Below, piece after piece: positions 27,638-36,666 of a stretch of DNA of 64,000 bases. The DNA lies in the NCBI GenBank assembly GCA_052161645.1, contig CP197414.1, one strand, 5' to 3'. The notes beneath the pieces were generated by a model. It was not told where the DNA came from. It made no database searches and saw only the letters and a program-made list of their open reading frames with translations. The stretch's first letter is position 1, and the number at the start of each line of letters is the position of its first letter. This DNA is from Laterigemmans sp052161645. GTDB taxonomy: Bacteria > Planctomycetota > Planctomycetia > Pirellulales > Pirellulaceae. A program made the position numbers and the translations under genes.

Positions 27638-30600
27638 ATGCGACGACATCTCCTGTCTTCGTTGCGACCCACACGTCGCTGCCAATCCAGCCCCGCGGGT
27701 CTCGCCTTCTTGCTGCTGGTGGCGTTCAGCTTGCAACTGACCACCATCGGCCGAGCCCAGGTCTTTGCCACGCCGGAAGCGGCGGCCGAGGATCCTGACT
27801 TTCAAGTCCAGGGCGAATATGCTGGCAACGGCAAGGCAATCCAAGTGGTGGCAATCGGGGATGGCGAGTTCCAGTTGGTCATTTACGAAGGTGGCTTGCC
27901 GGGAGCTGGCTGGACCGGCGCGGCACCGCAACGCCTCGACGGTGATGCTGACTTGGTAACGGAGTTAGCCGATTCGATGGGGCTGACGAAAATGGAACGA
28001 AAAAGCCCCACGCTGGGCGCCCAACCTCCGCCCGGCGCGGTCGTGCTGTTTGATGGTAGCGAAGCATCGATGGAGAACTGGGAAGCGGGCGCCCGCCGCA
28101 CTGCCGATGGACTGCTGATGCAGGGGGCAACCAGTCGTCAGCAATTTGGCGATTACACCATTCACTTAGAATTTCGCACTCCCTATCAACCAACCGCTGC
28201 CGGCCAACAACGTGGCAACAGCGGACTCTATCATCAAGCGCGTTATGAGACGCAAATCCTCGACTCATTCGGTCTGGAGGGCTTGGACAACGAAGCGGGG
28301 GGCATCTATTCGATCCGCCGTCCCGACCTGAATGCTTGCCTGCCACCGCTCAGTTGGCAAACGTATGACGTTGAATTCACCGCCGCAAGGTATGATGGGG
28401 CGGGCAAGAAAACCGCCAACGCTACGGTCACGGTGCGGCTCAACGGAATCTTAATTCACAGCAACGTGGTGCTCCCCAAGACAACCACCGCCGCACCGCG
28501 AGCGGAAGGTCCCACTCCCGGTCCAATCTATCTGCAAGACCATGGCAACCCGGTCCGCTTTCGCAACATCTGGGTCATGCCTCGCGATGCCGAGCAAGAT
28601 TCCAAGCGGCCTTTGATTCCCGGCTACGAACGGTTCTACGCAGCCACCGCGCTCGGCGCAGACCTAAACGACCGAAGCTTGATCGACGGCGGCCAAGTGT
28701 TGGCCGAGGGACTGGGATGTCTCAACTGTCACGAGGGTCGCGAACGAGTTTGGGAGCCAGCCGTCGGGCCAGTGCTCAACGGCATTGGCGGTCGCGTGCG
28801 TGCTGATTTCCTCGTTCGTTGGATTCATGATCCGCACGCTGCCAAACCGGGCACTACCATGCCCTCGGTACTCGATACGGTAGCGGCCGACGAACGCGAG
28901 CGGATCAGTCAAGCGATTGCCAGCTATCTCATTCTGTCAGACACCAGCGAAACGATGTTAGATCGTTCCGGCGACGCGAGCGGAGCCGAACGTGGCGAGA
29001 AGCTCTACCATTCCATCGGTTGCGTGGCCTGTCACGCGCCCCAGAATGATTGGCAGACACCGAATGCGACCAACGTCCCCTTGGGACCCCTGAGCGAAAA
29101 ATATACGCTCGATTCGCTGGCTGCATTCCTACAAAATCCACACGCCACTCGCCCCGATGGTCGCATGCCCAGATTGGTTGCCGATCCCATGGAAGCGCGT
29201 GACGTGGCGACTTATTTGCTGCGAGATGTTGTCTTGGTGCCGGGCGCCCAACAGTTTTCCCGCACCGTCTATCGTGGCAACTGGGACTCGCTGCCCGATT
29301 TTGACAAGCTGCAACCAGTCGCGGAGGCGGAGGTCGTTGCCGGCTTGAGTTTCGCCGGGATCTCACCGCTCAATCAATTTGGGGCGGTTTACGAAGCCTA
29401 TTTGCCAATCATTAAAGCAGGCAAATATACGCTCACCATCGGCAGCGATGACGGCAGTCGGGTATTGGTCGACGCCCGCGAAGTGGTACGTGTCGATGGC
29501 GTCCATCCCTATCAACAAGTTAGCGGCGATATCGAGCTGACAACCGGCGTGCACCGTTTGCGAGTCGAATATTTTGAAGGTGGTGGTGAAGAGCGACTGA
29601 CGTTGGAAATTGCCGGTCCCGACTTGCCGCGAATGGCGATCAGCACGCTGGTCACCCAGGATCCCGAAGGTGATTTGCAACGACAACTAGTGCCCCAAAC
29701 ATTCGTCGCCGACCCAGCCCTCAAACTGGAAGGCGAGCGACTATTCAGCTCGCTCGGCTGCGCCAACTGCCACGTGTTTGAACCGGCGGGACAAGCGATC
29801 GAGGCAAGTCTAACCGCCAAGCCTTGGCGGCAGCTGCAACCACAGCAGGGCTGTTTGGCCGAGCAAGTGCCAGCCAGTTTGCCACAGTACGCGCTGACCA
29901 CGGCTCAGCGAAATTCCTTACAAGCTGCGATCACCGCGCGACCGCCGCAGCGGGAGCGAGAGAACTTGATTCAGCTCACCTTAACCGCCGCTAACTGCTA
30001 TGCCTGTCACATGCGGGACGGTATCGGTGGGCCCGAATTAGCCCGCAACCAGATCTTTCAAACGACGACTCCCGAAATGGGAGACGAAGGACGCGTGCCG
30101 CCACCGCTCACCGGAGTTGGTGACAAATTGAAAGATGAGTATTTTGCCAAAGTACTCGATGCGGGTGCCAATCAACGCCCCTACATGCTGACGCGGATGC
30201 CAGCTTTCGGGTACGAGCGGATGAAGCTGTTGCACCAACGTTTGAACAAGCAAGATCGCCAATCGAGCGAATTGCCCGACGTCGCCTCACAACCCACGCA
30301 TCGCTGGTTGGCTGATGGCCGCGAACTGGTCGGTAACGAAGGATTAGCTTGCATTAAATGTCACACCTACGGTGGTGAAGGAACACCGGGCATTCAAGCC
30401 ATCGATATGTTGGAGATGCCCAAACGGCTGCGACGTGATTGGTTCCATCGCTACATGCTGAACCCACAAACATATCGTCCGGGAACACGGATGCCGGCCA
30501 GCTTTCCTGAGGGCAAGAGTGTGTTAACAAAGATTGCCGACGGCGATCCGGCCTATCAGATCGAAGCCATGTGGCAATTTTTGCTGGAAGGTGATCCCCG

Positions 30601-31315
30601 GAAAATCCCCAGCGGACTGCGCCCCGGTGCGATCGAGCTAGTCCCCAGCGAACGGCCGATCATCTATCGCAATTTCCTCACCGACATGAGTGCCCGGGGC
30701 ATTGCTGTGGGATATCCCGAGCAAGTCCACATCGCTTGGGACGCAGATCGTTTGGCGTTGGCCAAAATTTGGCAAAACCAATTTCTCGACGCATCGCTCC
30801 ATTGGCGAGGTCGCGGTCCGGGGAGATTGGGACCGTTGGGAGATGCCGTGCTGACAATCGAACAATCGGCACCGGTGGCAATCTTGGCCTCAGTGACAGC
30901 CCCCTGGCCAAACGCCGAGCAGCAGGCTGCTGACTCATCCGCTGCAGGCCAACGTTTCCTCGGCTATGCGCTCGACGCGGCGGGCCGACCCAGTTTTCGT
31001 TATCAGACGGGCTCGGCCGAAATTCTTGAGACCTATCTACCGACTGCTGATACCGAGACGGGAGCCAAGTCACTCACCCGTCGTCTCGACGTCAAGAGAT
31101 CGCTCGACTCCAAGTCCACGGGGCTGGTCATTGTGCGGTTAGCCAGTGGTCAAATCGAACGTCTCACCCCCACCAGCTATCGAGTGAACGACCAATTCAC
31201 TTTGGAGCTATCGACTCCCGATGTGCAATTGGTGGAAGGGTCTGGTAAGCAAGAGTTGCGAACTTCGCTGGGCAATAGCGATGAAGCGTCTGTGGAATTT
31301 ACTTATCGCTGGTAG
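27638..31315 (+). CDS. Pentahaem DUF1080 / cytochrome c / PA14 secreted protein
   Basis: A 1225-residue exported protein with a signal peptide at about residues 20-40. Residues about 125-315 are a DUF1080 (3-keto-disaccharide hydrolase-like) domain: PGAVVLFDGSEASMENW, then RGNSGLYHQARYETQILDSFG. Five c-type haem sites follow: CLNCH 361-365, CVACH 462-466, CANCH 708-712, CYACH 787-791 and CIKCH 905-909. A PA14-like carbohydrate-binding region lies between the second and third (about 550-690; GKYTLTIGSDDGSRVLVD). The last 300 residues are beta-rich with no family I recognise. Planctomycete proteins of this type are thought to act on periplasmic sugars with electron transfer. It lies 31 bases after rph and before a propeller protein. 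Confidence 0.88.
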   Translation: MRRHLLSSLRPTRRCQSSPAGLAFLLLVAFSLQLTTIGRAQVFATPEAAAEDPDFQVQGEYAGNGKAIQVVAIGDGEFQLVIYEGGLPGAGWTGAAPQRLDGDADLVTELADSMGLTKMERKSPTLGAQPPPGAVVLFDGSEASMENWEAGARRTADGLLMQGATSRQQFGDYTIHLEFRTPYQPTAAGQQRGNSGLYHQARYETQILDSFGLEGLDNEAGGIYSIRRPDLNACLPPLSWQTYDVEFTAARYDGAGKKTANATVTVRLNGILIHSNVVLPKTTTAAPRAEGPTPGPIYLQDHGNPVRFRNIWVMPRDAEQDSKRPLIPGYERFYAATALGADLNDRSLIDGGQVLAEGLGCLNCHEGRERVWEPAVGPVLNGIGGRVRADFLVRWIHDPHAAKPGTTMPSVLDTVAADERERISQAIASYLILSDTSETMLDRSGDASGAERGEKLYHSIGCVACHAPQNDWQTPNATNVPLGPLSEKYTLDSLAAFLQNPHATRPDGRMPRLVADPMEARDVATYLLRDVVLVPGAQQFSRTVYRGNWDSLPDFDKLQPVAEAEVVAGLSFAGISPLNQFGAVYEAYLPIIKAGKYTLTIGSDDGSRVLVDAREVVRVDGVHPYQQVSGDIELTTGVHRLRVEYFEGGGEERLTLEIAGPDLPRMAISTLVTQDPEGDLQRQLVPQTFVADPALKLEGERLFSSLGCANCHVFEPAGQAIEASLTAKPWRQLQPQQGCLAEQVPASLPQYALTTAQRNSLQAAITARPPQRERENLIQLTLTAANCYACHMRDGIGGPELARNQIFQTTTPEMGDEGRVPPPLTGVGDKLKDEYFAKVLDAGANQRPYMLTRMPAFGYERMKLLHQRLNKQDRQSSELPDVASQPTHRWLADGRELVGNEGLACIKCHTYGGEGTPGIQAIDMLEMPKRLRRDWFHRYMLNPQTYRPGTRMPASFPEGKSVLTKIADGDPAYQIEAMWQFLLEGDPRKIPSGLRPGAIELVPSERPIIYRNFLTDMSARGIAVGYPEQVHIAWDADRLALAKIWQNQFLDASLHWRGRGPGRLGPLGDAVLTIEQSAPVAILASVTAPWPNAEQQAADSSAAGQRFLGYALDAAGRPSFRYQTGSAEILETYLPTADTETGAKSLTRRLDVKRSLDSKSTGLVIVRLASGQIERLTPTSYRVNDQFTLELSTPDVQLVEGSGKQELRTSLGNSDEASVEFTYRW

Positions 31316-31358
31316 ACGTTCATCATCATATTCATTTGCTGTACCACGGTCTGATCCC

Positions 31359-32828
31359 ATGAAAGCTAATTTGATTATCACAAGTTTGGTTTGCAGCCTG
31401 TTGGCTATCTCAAGTGGCTTTGCCCAACAAGCTCAGGAAGCCGACTATTACAAACTGACCACCTTTGAGCTGCCCGCCGGAGAAGTGCTTGAGGTGGGCG
31501 CCTTGCAACCACTGGAAGATGGTCGGCTGGCCGTGGCCACGCGACGTGGGGAAATTTGGCTGGTCGAGCAACCGCTGGCCGATGAGGTCAAGGCCGAGCA
31601 ATTCAGCCGCTTTGCCGAGGGCTTACACGAGCCACTCGGTTTAGCCCTGCGAGATGGTTGGTTGTACGTCACCCAACGGCCAGATATTTCACGCATCCGC
31701 GACAACGACGGTGATGGGTTGGCCGATCAATTCGAAGTCGTCGCCAAAGGTTGGGAGATCAGTGGTGACTACCATGAATATGCTTTTGGTTCCAAGTTTG
31801 ACAAAGATGGCAACCAGTGGGTGGTGCTCTGCCTGACCGGATCGTTTGGCAGCAGCGTGCCCTATCGCGGCTGGTGCTTGCGAGTGAGCGCCGACGGCAC
31901 GGTCACGCCCACCTCGAGTGGCATTCGCTCTCCCGGAGGCATTGGCTTTAACGCCACGGGCGATGTCTTTTACACCGACAACCAAGGCCCTTGGAACGGC
32001 ACTTGTGGACTCAAACATTTGGTTCCAGGTAAATTCATGGGGCATCCCGGTGGTTTCCGCTGGTACGAATTGGCGGCGGAAACGCTGGGCGAGCAACCCG
32101 AAACGCCCAACGATAACAGCCGCATGATGATCGAAGCGGATCGCCTACCCGAGCTGGAACCGACGGCCGTCATGTTCCCTTATGACAAGATGGGTAAATC
32201 GGCATCTGGCGTCGCCTGCGACACCAGTGATGGCAAGTTCGGCCCCTTTGAAAATCAACTATTTGTTGCTGATCAATCGAATTCGACGCTGATGCGAGTC
32301 TTTTTGGAAAAGGTCGAGGGACATTACCAGGGAGCCTGTTTCCCCTTTCTCTCCGGTTTCGCTTCGGGCAGCGTGGCCGTCGAAATGGATCCCAGCGGCG
32401 CGATGTTTGTGGGTGGCACAAATCGAGGCTGGGGCTCCCGCGGCCCGCGAGAGTTTGCGTTACAGCGTGTTAATTGGACTGGCAAAGTTCCCTTTGAAAT
32501 CCTCGAAATGCGAGCCATCAAAGGTGGCTTTGATTTGGTCATGACCGAGCCGGTCGATCCGCAGTCAGCACAAAAACTCGATAGTTATTCATTACAAACT
32601 TACACATACATTTACCGCGAGCAATATGGCAGCCCCGAAGTCGATCACACGCAACCAACGATCACTGCCATTGAATTGTATGATGACAACCGCCGAGTAC
32701 GGCTGCTGGTCGATGGGCTGCAACGTGGGCATGTGCACGAACTGAACGCCAGCGGCGTGCGCAACGAAGCGGATCAACCGCTACTACATCCCGAAGCCTA
32801 TTACACGTTGAATTATTTGGCTCGCTGA
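31359..32828 (+). CDS. Six-bladed-propeller dehydrogenase-like secreted protein
   Basis: 489 residues when read from ATG 31359; a longer frame from 31221 overlaps the previous gene and lacks a signal. The signal peptide is MKANLIITSLVCSLLAISSGFAQ. The rest has the spaced strands of soluble sugar-dehydrogenase-like propellers (GWLYVTQRPDISRIRDNDGDGLADQFEVV, FGPFENQLFVADQSNSTLMRV), with Asp-rich loops that may bind calcium. Known relatives use PQQ; no PQQ synthesis genes are near and the cofactor is not proven. It is 43 bases downstream of the pentahaem protein and is a good candidate for its electron donor. Confidence 0.8.
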   Translation: MKANLIITSLVCSLLAISSGFAQQAQEADYYKLTTFELPAGEVLEVGALQPLEDGRLAVATRRGEIWLVEQPLADEVKAEQFSRFAEGLHEPLGLALRDGWLYVTQRPDISRIRDNDGDGLADQFEVVAKGWEISGDYHEYAFGSKFDKDGNQWVVLCLTGSFGSSVPYRGWCLRVSADGTVTPTSSGIRSPGGIGFNATGDVFYTDNQGPWNGTCGLKHLVPGKFMGHPGGFRWYELAAETLGEQPETPNDNSRMMIEADRLPELEPTAVMFPYDKMGKSASGVACDTSDGKFGPFENQLFVADQSNSTLMRVFLEKVEGHYQGACFPFLSGFASGSVAVEMDPSGAMFVGGTNRGWGSRGPREFALQRVNWTGKVPFEILEMRAIKGGFDLVMTEPVDPQSAQKLDSYSLQTYTYIYREQYGSPEVDHTQPTITAIELYDDNRRVRLLVDGLQRGHVHELNASGVRNEADQPLLHPEAYYTLNYLAR

Positions 32829-32885
32829 ACTAACCGCAACACAGCCGACGGCGGCTAGAAATCAGCCATTCGAGGTTGACCCTTT

Positions 32886-33500
32886 CTAGCTAGTCGTCCC
32901 CAGTTGCATCACTCGCGACACCTCGATTTCAAGTGTGGGTAGCAAAACGCCCGAAGCGGTTTGGCCGGCAGTAAATTCGCCATGCAGTCGATAGGTGGTT
33001 TTGTCGAGCACCAAAACCGTGATGCGTTGCTGCTCAGGGTCGACGATCCAGTATTCGGGGATGCCCGCTCGAGCGTAGTCTCGGCGTTTGTCTTCATAAT
33101 CCCGTTTCGCTGCCTCGGCCCCTTCGCTGACGACTTCCATCGCAAGGTCAACATGGGTCGGGTACCCACGCGGGTCTTTCGGTTCGCTGCCTGGGGCGAA
33201 ATACATCACATCGGGCTCACGAATGTTCTTTTCGAAAAGCCGAATCGGCAGTGGTGCATCCAGCACTTCCCCGACGCCCGCTGAAGCGACTTCAACAGCG
33301 CGCACCAAAAACTTTACAATCAACTGGTGCAACCATGTGGGCATCGGCAGGACATCTAGGTTTCCGTCAATAAGCTCAATCATGCGATTGCCATGCAACG
33401 CATAAAAGTCATTCTCCGACCACTGCCCCTGCGGCGGAAACAGATGTGCAACTGCCCAAGTCGGTTCGGGCTGAGGCTTGGCATTTGAAGCAGAAGACAT
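32886..33500 (-). CDS. Uma2 (DUF820) family protein
   Basis: 204 residues. The family pattern is clear: a start region FYALHGNRMIELIDGNLDVLPMP, EPDVMYFAPG, DLAMEVVSEG with the acidic residue of the PD-(D/E)XK-like core, and YARAGIPEYWIVDPEQQRI. Uma2 proteins have a restriction-endonuclease-like fold and are abundant in cyanobacteria and planctomycetes; their biological role is unclear. It stands alone and is convergent with the propeller gene, 57 bases away. Confidence 0.88.
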   Translation of the reverse strand: MSSASNAKPQPEPTWAVAHLFPPQGQWSENDFYALHGNRMIELIDGNLDVLPMPTWLHQLIVKFLVRAVEVASAGVGEVLDAPLPIRLFEKNIREPDVMYFAPGSEPKDPRGYPTHVDLAMEVVSEGAEAAKRDYEDKRRDYARAGIPEYWIVDPEQQRITVLVLDKTTYRLHGEFTAGQTASGVLLPTLEIEVSRVMQLGTTS

Positions 33501-33715
33501 AGCGATCGTCGAAATGAGTGGACCGTAGGTGGACTAGCGCGACGCGTCGATTGTACTTCACAACTGGATGCACGACCAGAAACAAGGTAACGGGGGAAAG
33601 TGAGGTTGTGAGTTAAATTGCGCTGGTGTACCGGCTTCAGCTGACCAAGCGCAATCCGGATCGCCCAAAGGCCAGACACCAGCGCAGCAAAACTTAATCG
33701 TCGCCACTTGGCACG

Positions 33716-35710
33716 CTAAAGCAGGCGACGGTTAAAAATCAGCCACTCAGTTGCCAGGATGCCCAAGCATCCCAGCAGCAACCAGCGCCACGCTTCGCTG
33801 CGCTGCGGAGTCGCTACGATCGTGCCTTCGATCGTTTCATAGCCAAGTTCAATCGATTCCTGCGGAGTGATCTCGCTTTCGCGCAAATCAAAAAGATTGA
33901 CGGTGAACAGGCTGAGTACGTCCTCTTCTTCAACTGGAGTGACGCGATAGAGACCCGTGCGGTCGGTATCGGCGAAAGGCGCACTGCCGGCTGGTCCGAC
34001 GCTGAGCGTTTCGCGGTCGCCACGGGGATTTTCAACTCGCACCGCACGCAGGCGATTGTCAACTCGCAGCGGAACCGTTTCGCCGGGACGGACAGTGGTC
34101 GCGCCGCTGGTATCGATCGCCCCACCCAAAAACCGCATCGCGTTAAAGACAAACACAGGCCAACTCCGTTGCACTGGCCAGTCGGTGTTGAAAGAGGTGG
34201 CGCCATCCTCCATTTCACTAATGATTTCAAAGCCCATCACCAGATCTTGCAGACCGTCGCGGGGGGCGATCGCCAATACGGGCCCCACATCAGCGCTAAT
34301 CAATGTCGTCGCTCCGCGAGGAGCCGTGAGCGAGTAGCCCTCGACGATCCTCAGCGAAAACAGCTCAAGGTATCGCATAATTGGATGGGTGCGATCGATA
34401 TCGATCGGCAAGATTGGACCCGTTAATTCTCCTTGCTGCCATTCGCCCGGCGGAACCGCGCCGATGAAAAAGGTATTCGCCGGCGGCATCGTTGCCGGGG
34501 AACAGCGGTCATAGATGATCAAGTCGTCGCGACCGCTGGCGACACGTTGTTGATATTGTTCGCTCTGCAAATAATCTGGCGCGCGAACTTCGGCGATCCC
34601 CAGCTTGGTCGCTTGCTGGGTCCCCAGTGCCAATTCGAGCGCGGTGTTGCCCGGTGTAATTAATAAGACGCTAACGTCGCGAGCGGGAGCCAAGGCGGCA
34701 AAGGCAACGTTATCCACCTGCAAATCATCGGCCAGTGGTTTGCCGTCGCTACCCTCGAGCGTCAACGTCAGCTCGCTGGCATCGGCCGCCTCGATGGTAA
34801 AGGGCAGCCCCTGCTGATCACCGGCCGTCAGGGTGACCGAAGCAGCTTCGATCAATTCACCATTCATCGTCAGGGAAGCGACAACATCCATGGTCCGCTC
34901 GCCAAAGTTGGCCAATTGAGCAAACACTTGCAAGCGGTCTGGTTGCTCAACATTTCGTTCGGCATGGAAAGCGACGATGGCCACATTTTGACTCTCACGT
35001 GACCCGATCATGTGATAGGTTGGCGAGAGGTTGCCCAAACTAAAATCATTGAGCTGATCCATGCGGCCATCGGAGTAGATCAGCAAGTCGGCCGGGGCCG
35101 CATCGGCAACCTGCACGTCGTTCACATCGCCCGCTTGGCTGGTGCGATTGGGATTTGCCAAACCAGCCGCCGCCCGCAAGGCTTCACCCATGTCGGTCGC
35201 CCGAGAGCTGACTTCCGCCGCTTTAACCGCAGTTGTCAATCTCGATTGGTCATTCGTGAATTCTTGCAAGATGTCGGCGCGATCACTAAAGGCGATCAGC
35301 ATCGCTTGGTCATCGCTACCCATGGCGGCGATTTGTTCAACAATCTTATCTTGCGCATGGGCGAACCGTGATCGCCCCGCTTGCATATCAGTAGCCGCCA
35401 TGCTGGCCGAAGCATCGAGCAAGAAGATGATGCGTCGACCGGCACTGTTTTCACCTTGCCAACCGGGGCGCAACACGGCGAGCAGCAACAACAGCATGAA
35501 CAGCAACTGTAAGATTAACAACAGATTGTTTCGCAACCGCTGGATCAAACTATTGACATGCAGATCTTCGATGGTGCGTTGCCACAAAAAAGTGCTCGGT
35601 ACCGTCAGCGGCTGCCTCCGCAATTTGAGGAAATACAGCAGCACGATCCCCAGCGGAATTAACCCCAGCAGATAGAGCCCCCAGTTAGGCAGAGCGGGAA
35701 TGAAATTCAT
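33716..35710 (-). CDS. BatA-like membrane-anchored vWA protein
   Basis: 664 residues. Two N-terminal membrane helices (about 8-26 and 58-80) with the intervening LKLRRQPLTVPSTFLWQRTIEDLHVNS stretch are typical of Bat/aerotolerance vWA proteins. The vWA domain follows, with IIFLLDASASMAATD as MIDAS start. A large extracytoplasmic beta-rich part and a last membrane helix (WRWLLLGCLGILATEWLIF) complete it. Its start overlaps the stop of the DUF58 gene by four bases, so the two are translationally linked. A MoxR ATPase normally goes with this pair but is not next to it here. Confidence 0.85.
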   Translation of the reverse strand: MNFIPALPNWGLYLLGLIPLGIVLLYFLKLRRQPLTVPSTFLWQRTIEDLHVNSLIQRLRNNLLLILQLLFMLLLLLAVLRPGWQGENSAGRRIIFLLDASASMAATDMQAGRSRFAHAQDKIVEQIAAMGSDDQAMLIAFSDRADILQEFTNDQSRLTTAVKAAEVSSRATDMGEALRAAAGLANPNRTSQAGDVNDVQVADAAPADLLIYSDGRMDQLNDFSLGNLSPTYHMIGSRESQNVAIVAFHAERNVEQPDRLQVFAQLANFGERTMDVVASLTMNGELIEAASVTLTAGDQQGLPFTIEAADASELTLTLEGSDGKPLADDLQVDNVAFAALAPARDVSVLLITPGNTALELALGTQQATKLGIAEVRAPDYLQSEQYQQRVASGRDDLIIYDRCSPATMPPANTFFIGAVPPGEWQQGELTGPILPIDIDRTHPIMRYLELFSLRIVEGYSLTAPRGATTLISADVGPVLAIAPRDGLQDLVMGFEIISEMEDGATSFNTDWPVQRSWPVFVFNAMRFLGGAIDTSGATTVRPGETVPLRVDNRLRAVRVENPRGDRETLSVGPAGSAPFADTDRTGLYRVTPVEEEDVLSLFTVNLFDLRESEITPQESIELGYETIEGTIVATPQRSEAWRWLLLGCLGILATEWLIFNRRLL

Positions 35711-36600
35711 CGCACCACCCCGTGCGTTCTGAGATAGCTGGTCACCATCCGGTCGACCGGTTCGTCACTGCGGAGCCGCAGATAGGTCACGCCCCGTCGC
35801 GCGCAAAAGGTCTTTGCCTGTTCGATGAACGAGGCCAACGTCTCACGATAACGCTTCAGCAATATCCGGCTGACGGTAATCTCCGCTAAATCACCATCTT
35901 CGACATCAACCAGCTTAATGTCGCCGCTGAGCGGCGGATCGAGTTCTTCGGGGGCCAGCAGATGTAATAAAAACACATCCATCCGTCGTCCCACCAGCAT
36001 TCGCAGCGCCGATTCATAGCCCGCTTTATCCATCAAGTCGGTGATCAGCAGCACGACTCCGTTGCCGGGACTCCGCAAGCAAAAATCCTTGACCCCTTCC
36101 GCCAAAGAGACGTTATGAATCGGCTCGATGTTATTGAGATAATCGATCATCCGCCACATGGAAGATCTACCACGCAGCACGGGAGCCGAACCCGCCGGCG
36201 GTCCCAAGGCGGAAACCTTAACGCGGTCAGCACGGCACAACCCGACATACCCCAAGGCGGCGGCGAGCTGTTTGGCGACGTGCAGCTTGGTGGGGCTGCC
36301 AAATCCCATCGACGCGCTGGCGTCAATCAAAGTGTAAAAGTGAAGATCTTCTTCTTCGAGAAAAAGTTTGAGGAACAAGCGATCGAGTCTGGCATAAAGA
36401 TTCCAGTCGATAAACCGCAAGTCGTCTCCCAGGGTGTAATTGCGAAAGTCGGCAAATTCAACGCTTTGGCCTTTACGTTTGCTACGTCGCTCGCCCTTGA
36501 GGCGCCCCCGAAAGACCCTTCGAGAAACGAGCTCCAAGCGTTCTAAGCGAGCTAGCAACTCGGGCGAGAGCAGTTCGGTGGCGGCGGTTGACGGTGGCAT
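35707..36600 (-). CDS. DUF58 family protein
   Basis: 297 residues, soluble. The family signature is near the start: RRVFRGRLKGERRSKRKGQSVEFADFR, then YTLGDDLRFIDWNLYARLDRLFLKLFLEEED, followed by a vWA-like region (FYTLIDASASMGFG). DUF58 proteins work with MoxR AAA+ ATPases and Bat-type vWA proteins, often in assembly or stress functions. Overlap by four bases with the next gene (vWA) supports this. It lies 66 bases after argE and may be read in the same transcript. Confidence 0.88.
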   Translation of the reverse strand: MPPSTAATELLSPELLARLERLELVSRRVFRGRLKGERRSKRKGQSVEFADFRNYTLGDDLRFIDWNLYARLDRLFLKLFLEEEDLHFYTLIDASASMGFGSPTKLHVAKQLAAALGYVGLCRADRVKVSALGPPAGSAPVLRGRSSMWRMIDYLNNIEPIHNVSLAEGVKDFCLRSPGNGVVLLITDLMDKAGYESALRMLVGRRMDVFLLHLLAPEELDPPLSGDIKLVDVEDGDLAEITVSRILLKRYRETLASFIEQAKTFCARRGVTYLRLRSDEPVDRMVTSYLRTHGVVR

Positions 36601-36666
36601 GATGGAACTGGTTTCTCTTTCGGTTATCTCAGCCGTGGAACCTGGCAGCGGTCACATTGTAACCGA

